This document shows, piece by piece, positions 25,648 to 34,830 of a DNA stretch of 64,000 nucleotides. A program made the position numbers and the translations under genes. Each line of letters opens with the position of its first letter. Positions within the stretch are counted from its first letter, which is position 1. Below the pieces are notes generated by a model. The model was not told where the DNA came from, searched no databases, and saw only the letters and a program-made list of their open reading frames with translations. This stretch comes from CBDFLA01 sp965248915 (lineage in GTDB: Bacteria > Pseudomonadota > Alphaproteobacteria > M2410): positions 2,604,001 to 2,668,000 of the forward strand of contig OZ252216.1 of NCBI GenBank assembly GCA_965248915.1, read 5' to 3'.

Positions 25648-26325
25648 TTAGGCCATTAGAAGACGCAGGCGATTGCCCACCTTTTCGGAATAGTCCGCGA
25701 CGCCCCCGATTAATTTGATGATGTCATACCATAGGATGACCGAAACCGGCGTCATCTCCTTCTCTAGAGAAAACAGTTTCCGTGCGAGGGCCGTACCCAT
25801 TTCATCTGTTTCAGACTCAATTCCATTTAGTTCATCGACCATAGCGGAAACCGCGTCCGATTCGCGCCCTCGGAAGCCAGTTGCCACCAACTCATCCAGC
25901 TCATTGATGATTTTATCCGACTGATCACATGCATCCACACAGCGTTCTACGAGGGCTCGAAGTGGTTTTGCAATTGCTTTGGGCACGTCCATATTACGCT
26001 GATTGAAGACGCCCGCAATATCTTGCGCCGTATCCGCGATTGAGTCTTGGAGGTCGAGTATCTCCAGAAGATCGCGTCGGTCCACCGGCATAAACAGGCT
26101 CTTCGGCAAATGCGCTCTCAACTCGTTCTTAAGATCATCTGCCTCAGACTCTAAAGTCGAAATCTGGATGATGTGCTTGTCCGCTCTGTCTTTGTCTCCA
26201 TCCAGCAACGCTGCAAACAAATCAGGCAATACGTGAACGCACTCTTTCACAACACCTGAGTGTTTCTGCAACGCGCGAAAAGGTGATCGCCCAAACAACT
26301 GTGAGATGCTGCTCTTGGTAGCCAT
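25648..26325 (-). CDS. DUF47 (PhoU-like) phosphate transport regulator
   Basis: The 225-residue helical protein belongs to the TIGR00153/DUF47 family: LFGRSPFRALQKHSGVV, LPDLFAALLDGD, FMPVDRRDLLEILDLQDSIADTAQDI and WYDIIKLIGGVADYSEKVGNRLRLL. Members are PhoU-like and are regularly encoded with PiT transporters, as here. It is the first gene of a leftward two-gene operon. Confidence 0.9.
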   Translation of the reverse strand: MATKSSISQLFGRSPFRALQKHSGVVKECVHVLPDLFAALLDGDKDRADKHIIQISTLESEADDLKNELRAHLPKSLFMPVDRRDLLEILDLQDSIADTAQDIAGVFNQRNMDVPKAIAKPLRALVERCVDACDQSDKIINELDELVATGFRGRESDAVSAMVDELNGIESETDEMGTALARKLFSLEKEMTPVSVILWYDIIKLIGGVADYSEKVGNRLRLLMA

Positions 26326-26486
26326 AGAGGTCTCCCTATTTTCTACTCTTCAGGCTGAACTATCCCAACACGCCGGGCCGAAATGGGCAATCCCAGACCG
26401 ACCACACTGATACACTTTCGCGCCGAAAGGCAACAGAAGAAAGTTCGAATGCCCGTTCCAATATGTCGCAATCTGAAGGCCTTGCC

Positions 26487-26500
26487 TTGATTTTTGTCAA
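26487..26500. promoter_or_regulatory. FNR/FixK-type anaerobox
   Basis: TTGATTTTTGTCAA fits the alphaproteobacterial FnrN/FixK consensus TTGAT-N4-GTCAA exactly. It lies 153 bases upstream of the CBS-domain gene and 162 bases upstream of the divergent DUF47 gene, in a 327-base intergenic region with no gene. Oxygen control of either gene is inferred. Confidence 0.65.
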
Positions 26501-26652
26501 TGTTCTACCATGCTCTCGGTGGCATACTTTGTCGCACCCTCACATAGCCTGGGTTGCTCGACACGGGCAAGGAGTTCTATCAACAATTTGGGCGCTGTCT
26601 CAACTAAGATTTGATCCGCAATCGAACAGAACCGCATGAAACGAGGTCTCCT

Positions 26653-27024
26653 ATGAGTGAAAGAACCGTCGGTGATATTGTCCGCAAGCGTGAACCACTT
26701 TGTCTGCCTGCAGAAGCTTCTGTTCGCGACGCGGCCCGCGCCATGGTCGAATACGACGTCGGCGTCGTGTTAATCGAAACAAATCAGCGCGTCGAAGGGT
26801 TGGTATCTGAGCGCGACCTGATTCGGGAAATGGCTTCAGGCGATTTCAGCGCGGAGACGATGAATCTGCGGCAGATCATGACCCGTGATCCTGACACGAT
26901 TGAGGCTCATGCATCCATTGAAGAAGCCCTCGCCCACATGGACACTGGCGGTTTCCGCCACCTGCCCGTTGTCGATGAGCGCGAACATCTCATTGGCATC
27001 GTATCACGTCGCGATCTCTTCTGA
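26653..27024 (+). CDS. CBS-domain protein
   Basis: The product is 123 residues from the ATG at 26653, made of two CBS motifs that pair into one Bateman module: VRDAARAMVEYDVGVVLIE...LVSERDLIREM and SIEEALAHMDTGGFRHLPVVD...GIVSRRDLF. Such stand-alone modules bind adenine nucleotides and sense energy charge. No effector domain is attached. The upstream FNR/FixK box suggests induction at low oxygen. Confidence 0.88.
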   Translation: MSERTVGDIVRKREPLCLPAEASVRDAARAMVEYDVGVVLIETNQRVEGLVSERDLIREMASGDFSAETMNLRQIMTRDPDTIEAHASIEEALAHMDTGGFRHLPVVDEREHLIGIVSRRDLF

Positions 27025-27057
27025 TTCGCTCCATTCGGCCATATCTGACCGTGCAAG

Positions 27058-27073
27058 ACACGAGAGCTCGTGT
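27058..27073. promoter_or_regulatory. Palindrome abutting a TTGACA box
   Basis: ACACGAGAGCTCGTGT has 7-base perfect arms around AG and runs directly into a perfect TTGACA at 27073-27078. The -10 region 17 bases later is weak. An operator or activator site for the ureohydrolase gene at 27189 is possible. Confidence 0.35.
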
Positions 27074-27188
27074 TGACAAGGCGCTGATTTCATGGCTCTC
27101 AGGCGTGACCTAGGCGGCGAGCGACCTGTCGTGCTACCGACATGTCAACACCGGTCCGCGGATGCACCAGGGGGAGGTCGAACCATCG

Positions 27189-28205
27189 ATGGACAAAGAT
27201 AAGCTTGAAGATCTTCGTCGCCGCTACAGCGGCAATAACCGAGAAGAAATCTACACCGACAAATTCAAAGCGATGGCCGCCAATCTCTTGAAGGACGGCG
27301 TGCGAACCCTTCCCTTTTCTGGACACTCAAGATTTTTGGACGCGCCGCTCAAAGAGGGTCTCGATGACATCGATATTGCCCTCATTGGCGTACCTTTTGA
27401 TCTTGGCGTAACCAATCGCCCTGGCGCCAGGTTCGGCCCCCGTGCCGTACGCGCAATGGAGCGGATCGGTCCCACCAATCATCAAACAGGATTTGCTCCC
27501 TTGGCTGCAAAACGTGTCGCTGACGTGGGAGATGTGCCAATCACCAGCCAGTTCAATCTTGAGCAAGGCTTGGAGATGATCGAGGCCTATTTTCACAATG
27601 TGATTGCATCCGGCGTCCGCCCTTTGTCCGTCGGCGGAGATCATTCGATCAGCTATCCCATTCTTAAGGCGGTCGGAAAAAAGGAACCGGTTGGTCTTGT
27701 TCACATCGATGCCCATTGCGACACTGGCGGACCGCTAAACGACACCAAATTTCATCACGGCGGGCCGTTCCGACATGCGGTTCTTGACGGCGATCTTGAC
27801 CCAGACCGAACAATACAGATCGGCATCCGCGGCGCCGCCGAGGCGCTTTGGGAATTTTCTTACGAGTCCGGTATGACAGTCATCCATATTGAAGACGTCA
27901 TGGAGCGCGGTATGGATCAAATTATCGCCGAAGCGCGTCGCGTCATCGGTGATGGACCAACTTACATCTCACTTGATGTCGATGGGCTTGATCCCGCTTT
28001 CACGCCTGGAACTGGAACGCCGGAGGTAGGCGGCCTAACACCGCGCGAAACACAAAAGCTCCTGCGAGGACTTGAAGGTCTGAACATCATCGGCGGCGAT
28101 GTGGTAGAAGTCGCGCCTCAATACGACCCTTCTACAAACACTGTCCAAGTCGCTGCACAAATGCTTTTCGAAATTCTCTGCGTCATGGCAACAAATGATC
28201 GGTAG
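27189..28205 (+). CDS. Agmatinase-family ureohydrolase
   Basis: The product is 338 residues. The manganese-binding motifs of the arginase/agmatinase fold are intact: GGDHSISYP, HIDAHCDT and SLDVDGLDPAFTPGTGTPE. The sequence is of agmatinase/guanidinobutyrase type rather than arginase. The ATG at 27189 has GGGGGAGG upstream; the ATG at 27162 precedes that site and is rejected. It hydrolyses a guanidino compound to urea plus an amine, but sequence cannot tell agmatine from guanidinobutyrate or another substrate. The acyl-CoA dehydrogenase gene begins five bases after its stop. Confidence 0.87.
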   Translation: MDKDKLEDLRRRYSGNNREEIYTDKFKAMAANLLKDGVRTLPFSGHSRFLDAPLKEGLDDIDIALIGVPFDLGVTNRPGARFGPRAVRAMERIGPTNHQTGFAPLAAKRVADVGDVPITSQFNLEQGLEMIEAYFHNVIASGVRPLSVGGDHSISYPILKAVGKKEPVGLVHIDAHCDTGGPLNDTKFHHGGPFRHAVLDGDLDPDRTIQIGIRGAAEALWEFSYESGMTVIHIEDVMERGMDQIIAEARRVIGDGPTYISLDVDGLDPAFTPGTGTPEVGGLTPRETQKLLRGLEGLNIIGGDVVEVAPQYDPSTNTVQVAAQMLFEILCVMATNDR

Positions 28206-28210
28206 ATGGC

Positions 28211-29317
28211 ATGTCTCTCGCTGACACCAAATCGCAAATCGCCGCGTTTGCCTCAAAAAGGATTGCGACAAGGCCCGAACTCCTGAACTCAGAGAACTTT
28301 CCAAGCGACATATGGGCAGACCTCGGAAGTGAAGGCCTTCTTGGGCTCTGCATCGACTCAGCCTATGGCGGTAAATCTCACAACCTAAAAGATCTTTCAG
28401 AATTCGCCGAGACATTTGCCGAAGCTGCTGCCTGTCCCGGCCTCACCATGTCATGGCTCGGCCACAATCTGATGGGCCGACTGCTCATCCAAGACATTGG
28501 CACCGAAGAACAGCGGGAAACCTGGCTGCCCAATATTGCGAACGGTACGGTGACGCCCGCAGTGGCAATCTCAGAACCGGGCGCAGGCGCCCACCCAAAG
28601 TTTCTCACAACCGAGGCTGAAGAAGTTGGCGATGCCCTTTGCTTAGGCGGTGAAAAAGCCTATGTCACGAACGGATCAATTGCCGGGCTCTTCGTCGTGC
28701 TTGCCATTACGGGTTACAATGAGGCCCGCAAGGAGTTTTCCGCCCTCCTTGTGCCAAGCACGTCACCCGGGATCTCCATTCGTCCCATGGATCCTCCGAT
28801 CAATTTTCTTCGACCCGCGCCTCACGCACGCATCCAGTTTGAAAATGTCATCGTTCCGTCCCAGGATATTCTGGGAGAAAAAGGGAGCGGTTTCGACGTG
28901 GTTTCAAAGCGCGTTCGCCTCGTGGAAGACATTGTCGGTCTGGGTGCCGCCGCAGGCAATCTCAGTGCGATCATTCGCACCATTTCAAGAGACGCACTCG
29001 CCGGAAAATCTGTAACTGCGGAATTGGAAGAAGGTATCGGCGCCCTCATGGGCATTCAAGCCACACTGTCGACCATCGCAAAACAATCTGTGATCGAGCT
29101 CACAGAAGGCAGCAGGGCCACGTCGGCCGGTGGTGCAAAAGCCCTCCAATCGGCGGCATCGCAATTGATCATCTCACTTGTTCAGCCTCTAAACCTTCCT
29201 GAAGGCCATCCCCTTCTTCTTCTTCACCGTGATCTGCAGAAGAGTTTGTCTATCGCCGGGCGGGCCCATAAGATACAAAATCAAAAGAAAGGGGCCGCAT
29301 TTTTGCAAGGTCTGTGA
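28211..29317 (+). CDS. Acyl-CoA dehydrogenase family protein
   Basis: The 368-residue protein has the acyl-CoA dehydrogenase fold: an N-terminal helical domain (LGLCIDSAYGGKSHNL), the flavin/substrate strand VAISEPGAGAHPKF, GGEKAYVTNGSIAGLFVV, and a C-terminal helical domain. I could not identify the usual catalytic glutamate in the C-terminal part, which is shorter and more divergent than in classical members. It follows the ureohydrolase gene by five bases, an unusual partnership that hints at catabolism of a guanidino- or amide-linked acyl compound. Confidence 0.78.
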   Translation: MSLADTKSQIAAFASKRIATRPELLNSENFPSDIWADLGSEGLLGLCIDSAYGGKSHNLKDLSEFAETFAEAAACPGLTMSWLGHNLMGRLLIQDIGTEEQRETWLPNIANGTVTPAVAISEPGAGAHPKFLTTEAEEVGDALCLGGEKAYVTNGSIAGLFVVLAITGYNEARKEFSALLVPSTSPGISIRPMDPPINFLRPAPHARIQFENVIVPSQDILGEKGSGFDVVSKRVRLVEDIVGLGAAAGNLSAIIRTISRDALAGKSVTAELEEGIGALMGIQATLSTIAKQSVIELTEGSRATSAGGAKALQSAASQLIISLVQPLNLPEGHPLLLLHRDLQKSLSIAGRAHKIQNQKKGAAFLQGL

Positions 29318-29344
29318 GAGTCCTAAAGAAAGGTCAAAAAGAAC

Positions 29345-30310
29345 GTGACAAACGTCCGCAAGATTGAGTCAGAAAGTCTCGCCTCCGTTGAAGCCATCAC
29401 CGCTGGCCTGGGATCAGTTGGATACATCAGCACCGATCAAATTTCGACCGCCCTCTATATCGCCCACCATTTGCGCAAACCCATCCTCATTGAAGGTCCA
29501 GCAGGTGTCGGCAAAACCGACCTCGCCGCATCAACCGCCAAATTCTTAGAGCTGCCACTGGTGCGCTTACAATGTTACGAGGGCCTTGATGAAGGCAAAG
29601 CGCTCTACGAGTGGAAATACGGCAAGCAACTTCTTTACACACAAGTCCTCAAAGAAAAACTGCACGACATTTTGGAAGATGTCGACACCCTTGACCAGTC
29701 ACTCACCAAACTACACGGGTTTGATGACCTGTTCTTTTCTGAGAGCTTTCTCGAACCGCGCCCTCTCCTACAAGCGTTGCAACATGACGAAGGTGCTGTC
29801 CTTCTCATCGATGAGATCGACAAATCCGACGAGGAGTTCGAAGCTTTCTTGCTCGAGGTTTTGTCCGACTACCAGGTCACTGTGCCAGAGATCGGTACCG
29901 TGGCGGCAGGCGTTCCACCTATTGTCATTCTGACATCGAACAACATGCGTGAAATTGGCGACGCCCTGAAGCGTCGATGCCTTCATCTCTACATTACATT
30001 TCCTGAATCGGCTCGAGAACGCGAAATCGTGCAAGCGCGCGTTCCAGACATCAACGAGACCCTGCTAAAGCAAATGGTCTCCTTTGTTCAACAACTTCGC
30101 GAATCCGATCTTAAGAAACTGCCGTCAATTAGTGAGACGGTGGATTGGGCCCGCGTACTCCTGCTCATGCACGCCGACCAATTGGACGGCGACATGGTGC
30201 GCAAAACACTCAATGTGCTTTTGAAGTTCGAAACAGACATAGAGGCGGTGCAAAATAAGGTGGCCGAAATGACCCGAAAAGCCACGGACCCAAGCGCCAT
30301 CCATCGATAG
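29345..30310 (+). CDS. MoxR family AAA+ ATPase
   Basis: The protein has 321 residues with Walker A GPAGVGKTD (residues 51-59), Walker B AVLLIDEIDKSD, and sensor VILTSNNMREIGDALKRRC. MoxR ATPases act as chaperones that insert cofactors or activate partner enzymes, usually with a VWA protein. The GTG at 29345 is the start. The VWA gene follows 12 bases later, so the two form an operon. The CoxD/CoxE-type pair serves CO dehydrogenase-like enzymes, but no such enzyme is adjacent. Confidence 0.88.
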   Translation: MTNVRKIESESLASVEAITAGLGSVGYISTDQISTALYIAHHLRKPILIEGPAGVGKTDLAASTAKFLELPLVRLQCYEGLDEGKALYEWKYGKQLLYTQVLKEKLHDILEDVDTLDQSLTKLHGFDDLFFSESFLEPRPLLQALQHDEGAVLLIDEIDKSDEEFEAFLLEVLSDYQVTVPEIGTVAAGVPPIVILTSNNMREIGDALKRRCLHLYITFPESAREREIVQARVPDINETLLKQMVSFVQQLRESDLKKLPSISETVDWARVLLLMHADQLDGDMVRKTLNVLLKFETDIEAVQNKVAEMTRKATDPSAIHR

Positions 30311-30322
30311 GCGCACCAGGTA

Positions 30323-31672
30323 ATGGATCGCACTCTCACCAATCTTATCAAAGCGCTTCGATCCGCCGATGTACCTGTGTCCATCGGCGAAAGCATTGAT
30401 GCGCTCAAGACAGTGTCCGTCACGGGGTATCAGGATCGACAGTTTTTGAAGGACTCGCTGAGCTGTGTAGTCGCAAAAACGCTCGAAGAAAAGCAGACCT
30501 TTGACCACCTTTTCGACCTCTATTTCTCACGCTCTGACAGTGCGGAAAGTAAATCGTCGGAAGAAAGTCGGAGCGATGGCAAAGACAGCCAGGGGCAAAT
30601 GGACGCCGCCAGCGAACTGATGGACATGCTCGAAGGCGGTGACCAAGCAAGCCTCGACATGGCCATGGAACAGGCCGCCGAACGTGCGGGCGTCGACAAT
30701 ATTCAGTTCTCAACGCAACGCGGTTTTCTCGCCCGCCGCATGTTGGATGAAATGGGACTACGCGAACTCGAAGAGCGCCTCTTTGATCTACGTCGGGAAG
30801 GCGGAGCAGAGGCTGAAGAGGAAATCGAAGCCCTCAACGCCGCCCGTGCGCGCCTCCTCGCTCAGGCACGCGATTTTGTCGACAAGCAATTTGAAGTGTT
30901 TGGAGAAGCCGCCACCGAGCGCTTCATGGAAGATTACATTCAAAAGGCGCGCCTCACAGAAATTGACACCCACGACCTTGAGCGCCTTGAACGGTTAATC
31001 AAACGCATTGCGAAACGGCTGGCGGCTAAACATTCCCGCCGCAGAAAGGCGCGCAACCGCGGTAAGCTCGACATTCGCAAGACCATGCGCGCAAACGCTG
31101 CCTATGAAGGCGTACCCTTCAAGACCGTTTGGAAACAAAAACGTCGCGAACGAGCAAAAGTCGTGGCGATCTGTGATGTGTCTGGATCAGTGGCGGCATA
31201 CGCAAGATTTCTCTTGATGTTGCTCTACAGTCTGAGCGAGGCCATCCCCGAGATCCGTTCCTTCGCCTTTTCCCACAAGCTAGTTGAGATAAGCGACAAT
31301 CTTGAAAACCTTGAGATTGGCGACGCGGTCAAGCAGACCCTGAAAGATGTTGGCCAAGGATCAACAGACTATGGTGAGGCCTTGAACAACCTGCAAACGA
31401 ACCATTGGGAAGCCATCGACCGGCGTACCACAGTGATAATATTGGGTGACGGAAGGTCGAACTATGGCAACCCCCGCATCGACATCATGCGCGCACTCCA
31501 CGCTCAAGCGAAACGCGTCATCTGGCTCTGCCCGGAACCTCCAACCATGTGGGGATCCGGCGATTCTGAGATGCCACGCTTCGCACCCTTCTGCCACCTC
31601 CTCCAAGAATGCCGCACGGTCAAAGACCTCGAACGCGTCGTCGACCTCATCCTCCAGTCATATAGTCAGTAA
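30323..31672 (+). CDS. VWA-domain protein, CoxE-like
   Basis: The product is 449 residues. The N-terminal half is helical and acidic to basic, the middle has a strongly basic stretch (RIAKRLAAKHSRRRKARNRG), and the C-terminal von Willebrand A domain has the MIDAS motif CDVSGSVAAYA near residue 285. It matches the CoxE partner of MoxR ATPases. It follows the MoxR gene directly, and the target enzyme may be encoded elsewhere. Confidence 0.86.
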   Translation: MDRTLTNLIKALRSADVPVSIGESIDALKTVSVTGYQDRQFLKDSLSCVVAKTLEEKQTFDHLFDLYFSRSDSAESKSSEESRSDGKDSQGQMDAASELMDMLEGGDQASLDMAMEQAAERAGVDNIQFSTQRGFLARRMLDEMGLRELEERLFDLRREGGAEAEEEIEALNAARARLLAQARDFVDKQFEVFGEAATERFMEDYIQKARLTEIDTHDLERLERLIKRIAKRLAAKHSRRRKARNRGKLDIRKTMRANAAYEGVPFKTVWKQKRRERAKVVAICDVSGSVAAYARFLLMLLYSLSEAIPEIRSFAFSHKLVEISDNLENLEIGDAVKQTLKDVGQGSTDYGEALNNLQTNHWEAIDRRTTVIILGDGRSNYGNPRIDIMRALHAQAKRVIWLCPEPPTMWGSGDSEMPRFAPFCHLLQECRTVKDLERVVDLILQSYSQ

Positions 31673-31734
31673 GGCGCTCCTTGCCGGGGTGAGGCCAGAG
31701 GTGTATATCCGAGGGCGATGGTGCTGCGAGCGCG

Positions 31735-31990
31735 CAAGCGTGACCAGCTAAGAGGGAACACGGGAACGGTCCTTTGCAAACGCGAGACGCAAAACCGAAA
31801 CCGTGGCTGTACCCGCAACTGTGAGCGGTGAGTTGGTGTAGATAAAATGCCACTGGGTTGGCCAGTGCTTCCTGAGAATATGGAAACTTGTTTTCCGTGC
31901 CGAAGCACGCCCAAGAGAATACCCGGGAAGGCAACACACCAAACGCATGAACCGCAAAGCCAGGAAACCTGCCATCATGTCGCCCACCTG
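31735..31990 (+). ncRNA. Cobalamin riboswitch
   Basis: The conserved elements occur in order: AGAGGGAACACGGG near 31750, GGCTGTACCCGCAACTGTGA at 31805, the hairpin GCCACTGGGTTGGCCAGTGC near 31850, and the B12 box AAAGCCAGGAAACCTGCC at 31956-31973. The element ends about 75 bases before btuF, so adenosylcobalamin would repress the uptake operon. Both boundaries are approximate. Confidence 0.95.
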
Positions 31991-32064
31991 ATTGGCCGGG
32001 CTAGCCACATCAGAACGGAGCTTCCGTGTCGGTGACTTAAAGTCGTTGAGAATGGGAGCGCAGG

Positions 32065-32976
32065 TTGTTGAGCCACAATACAGACAGGAACTGGACCAAT
32101 CGCTGGCAGATTGGCACACGATTAGTTGCCGCCTTTGCGAGTGCGATTGCCTTCTCGGTGAACGCAAACGCACAATCAAACAGTCCTTCCGTCATCTCTC
32201 TCGACTACTGTTCCGATCAATACGTCCTGGCCCTTGCCGATCGATCCCAAATCCTTGCCCTCTCCAATGAAGCCCGTCACCCTCATTCGTTTTATCGCGA
32301 CCGCGCGCAAGGCATTCCCCAAGTGCGCGCGCAAGCCGAAGACATCCTTCCGTTCACACCTGACATCGTATTTCGCCAATGGGCCGGTGGGCAGCGGCTC
32401 CTTTCAATACTAGACCGATTGGACATCCACACCGAAAGCGCTGAGTTTGGAAGCGACGTCGATGTTGTTGAGCGAAACCTGATCAAATTTGGGACAGCGC
32501 TCGGTCAACACGAGCGCGCAAAGATCAAAGCAAAAGAGATGCGCGACGAACTCCAAGAGATGCGCAACCAACCGCGCTCTGCACTAATCGCGGCCTATGT
32601 GACCCCAGGCGGCGTTACCGCCGGCACAGATTCGTTCATTAATGCCATCATTCAAGAAGCGGGCTTCAAGACCAGCGCAGAACAGTTAGAGATCGCGGGC
32701 TGGCCGCCTCTACCCTTGGAACATTTGATCCTCAATCCGCCTGATGTGATCATTGGCAGTTTCTTTGACATGTCTGCTCACCGCGATTCCAACTGGAGCG
32801 CGGCCAGACACGCTCATGTCCGAAAGATGCTCAAAGAAACACCCACCATTTATGTGCCAAGCGCTTACTTGTCGTGCAATGGTCTCTTCTATGCAAAAGC
32901 GGTCAGTTTCATTCGCAACGAAGCCGAAGCCATGAACCTTCTGCCCCAAACCAACGGTGAGGCAGGCGAGACATGA
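32065..32976 (+). CDS. btuF: Cobalamin ABC transporter substrate-binding protein
   Basis: The product is 303 residues from the TTG at 32065 (another TTG at 32068 is possible; no ATG exists in this region). A signal peptide (LVAAFASAIAFSVNANAQS) precedes a BtuF-like helical-backbone binding protein, with VISLDYCSDQYVLALADRSQ and DIVFRQWAGG. It delivers corrinoid in the periplasm to BtuC. The ATGA overlap with btuC shows translational coupling. No lipobox is visible, so it is probably soluble. Cobalamin specificity rests on the upstream riboswitch. Confidence 0.9.
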   Translation: MLSHNTDRNWTNRWQIGTRLVAAFASAIAFSVNANAQSNSPSVISLDYCSDQYVLALADRSQILALSNEARHPHSFYRDRAQGIPQVRAQAEDILPFTPDIVFRQWAGGQRLLSILDRLDIHTESAEFGSDVDVVERNLIKFGTALGQHERAKIKAKEMRDELQEMRNQPRSALIAAYVTPGGVTAGTDSFINAIIQEAGFKTSAEQLEIAGWPPLPLEHLILNPPDVIIGSFFDMSAHRDSNWSAARHAHVRKMLKETPTIYVPSAYLSCNGLFYAKAVSFIRNEAEAMNLLPQTNGEAGET

Positions 32977-33977
32977 ACGTGACCACAAGATTGCAGAAAC
33001 ACTTCAACTGGTTGCTTGTCACGCTTCTCATAGCGATAGGCTTTGGCGCGCTTCTCATTGGTCAAGTATGGTTGGGTGCAGGCGATGTGGTCACGGCATT
33101 GTTTGGATCAAGCCAAGCGCCAGAAACAATCATCATTCGTGAAATCAGGTTGCCGCGAGTGCTTCTTGCCATGATGGTCGGCGCAACCCTTGGCGCGTCG
33201 GGGGCAGCTCTGCAGGGCTTGCTGCGCAATCCGCTCGCGGATCCCGGCGTTGTTGGCGTGTCTGCGAGTGCAGGCCTGGGCGCCGTCATTGCTATTTACT
33301 TCGGCCTCTCTGCGATCTTCTCCCTCGCCGTTCCAATCATGGCTATGCTGGGCGCACTCGCCGCAACCTTCGTATTGCTTGTTCTTGCCTCACGCGATGC
33401 CAGTGTGTTGACACTCATCCTTGCTGGCATCGGTATCAATAGTCTTGCCGCCGCCTCTACGTCGCTCGTCATGAACTTCGCGCCGAACCCACACACCATG
33501 CAAGATATGATGATGTGGCTGTTAGGCTCGCTCACCAATCGAAGCTTTACCGATATCGCCCTTGGCGCCCCCTTCATGATCGCAGGTTGGGCTTTGCTGG
33601 CAGGAACCGGCCAAGGCCTGAGCGCTCTGAGCCTTGGCGAAGATGCCGCCCACACCCTCGGTGTGGATCTACGTCGCTTGCGCCTTCGTGTTATATTCGG
33701 CACTGCCGCAAGTGTCGGTGCTGCCGTGGCTGTCGCCGGCACCATTGGCTTTATCGGGCTGGTCGTGCCCCACCTCGTGCGATTTGTGATCGGTCACGAC
33801 CCGCGTCGTATCATGCTGCCGAGTGCCCTTGGTGGCGCCATCTTTCTAACCATCGCTGATCTAGTCACACGAATTCCTTTCGCCCAGACGGAACTCCGAC
33901 TGGGTGTGGTCTCCGCCTTCATCGGCGCGCCTTTCTTTCTCTACATCGTCATGAAAACAAGGGAGGCCATGCGATGA
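32973..33977 (+). CDS. btuC: Cobalamin ABC transporter permease
   Basis: The 334-residue FecCD-type permease has about ten membrane segments, with PRVLLAMMVGATLGASGAAL near the N-terminus, LADPGVVGVSASAGLG, and the closing GFIGLVVPHLVRFVIGHD...PFFLYI. It overlaps btuF and btuD by four bases on each side. It forms the membrane channel of the corrinoid importer. Confidence 0.92.
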   Translation: MNVTTRLQKHFNWLLVTLLIAIGFGALLIGQVWLGAGDVVTALFGSSQAPETIIIREIRLPRVLLAMMVGATLGASGAALQGLLRNPLADPGVVGVSASAGLGAVIAIYFGLSAIFSLAVPIMAMLGALAATFVLLVLASRDASVLTLILAGIGINSLAAASTSLVMNFAPNPHTMQDMMMWLLGSLTNRSFTDIALGAPFMIAGWALLAGTGQGLSALSLGEDAAHTLGVDLRRLRLRVIFGTAASVGAAVAVAGTIGFIGLVVPHLVRFVIGHDPRRIMLPSALGGAIFLTIADLVTRIPFAQTELRLGVVSAFIGAPFFLYIVMKTREAMR

Positions 33978-34750
33978 CCTCCATCCGCGTAGAGAAGGTC
34001 TCCGTAAAAATTGGCGCAGCTCAAATATTGCGTGACGTTTCCCTCAGGCTTGAGCGCGGCGAAATTGTTGGCCTCATCGGCCCAAACGGCGCAGGCAAGA
34101 GCACGTTGCTGAAAGCACTCCTCGGGCTCGTAGACACAGAAACCGGTCACGTTACCCTCGATGACAGACCAATTGCCGATTGGTCGCACAGAGACCGCGC
34201 CAAGCTGTTGGCTTATGCACCTCAGAACGCGCCCGTCCATTGGCCTTTAACGGTCGAGCGCATGGTCGACCTCGGCCGCACGCCACATCTTGGACCGTGG
34301 CAAACGCCAAGCGATGAAGATCGCCGCGCCATCAAAGCTGCAATGGACGCAACTGACACAAGCCACTTGAAAGACCGCATTACAACATCCTTGTCCGGAG
34401 GGGAGCGCGCCGGCGTCATGTTGGCCCGCGCTATCGCCGTTGGCGCGCCCTACCTTCTGGCCGATGAACCGGTTGCCTCCCTAGACCCCTATCATCAAAT
34501 CGAAGTGATGGAGATTTTGGACCAGCTCGCCAAAGATGGCGCGGGCGTCATTGTGGTCCTCCATGACCTTTCCTTGGCAATGAGGTTTTGCAAGCGCGTC
34601 TATCTTCTGAACCAAGGCGAATTGGCAGCATCCGGCACCCCTCAAGAAGTCCTCAATGACGAACGCCTCAAGCAAGTTTACCGGATCAAAGCCGTTCAAG
34701 GACATCACGGTGAGGCACCCTATCTCATTCCTTGGCAGCGCTTGAAATAG
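33974..34750 (+). CDS. btuD: Cobalamin ABC transporter ATP-binding protein
   Basis: The product is 258 residues with Walker A GPNGAGKST, signature LSGGERAGVMLAR (LSGGQ type), Walker B YLLADEPVASLD and the H-loop VLHDLSLAM. It is the ATPase of the BtuCDF importer and the last gene of the operon. No outer-membrane BtuB gene is in the window. Confidence 0.93.
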   Translation: MTSIRVEKVSVKIGAAQILRDVSLRLERGEIVGLIGPNGAGKSTLLKALLGLVDTETGHVTLDDRPIADWSHRDRAKLLAYAPQNAPVHWPLTVERMVDLGRTPHLGPWQTPSDEDRRAIKAAMDATDTSHLKDRITTSLSGGERAGVMLARAIAVGAPYLLADEPVASLDPYHQIEVMEILDQLAKDGAGVIVVLHDLSLAMRFCKRVYLLNQGELAASGTPQEVLNDERLKQVYRIKAVQGHHGEAPYLIPWQRLK

Positions 34751-34830
34751 ACCGATTGCCTTGACCTCAGATCACCGGTCTGATCTATCATGACACTCAG
34801 AGACACCTTTTGGGGAATGGGAGAACGCCC

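Noticed and set aside
27025..27188. Guanidine riboswitch upstream of the ureohydrolase gene
   Set aside because: A few similar short words occur (CTAGG, GGTCCG), but the conserved core of the known classes is not present in order.
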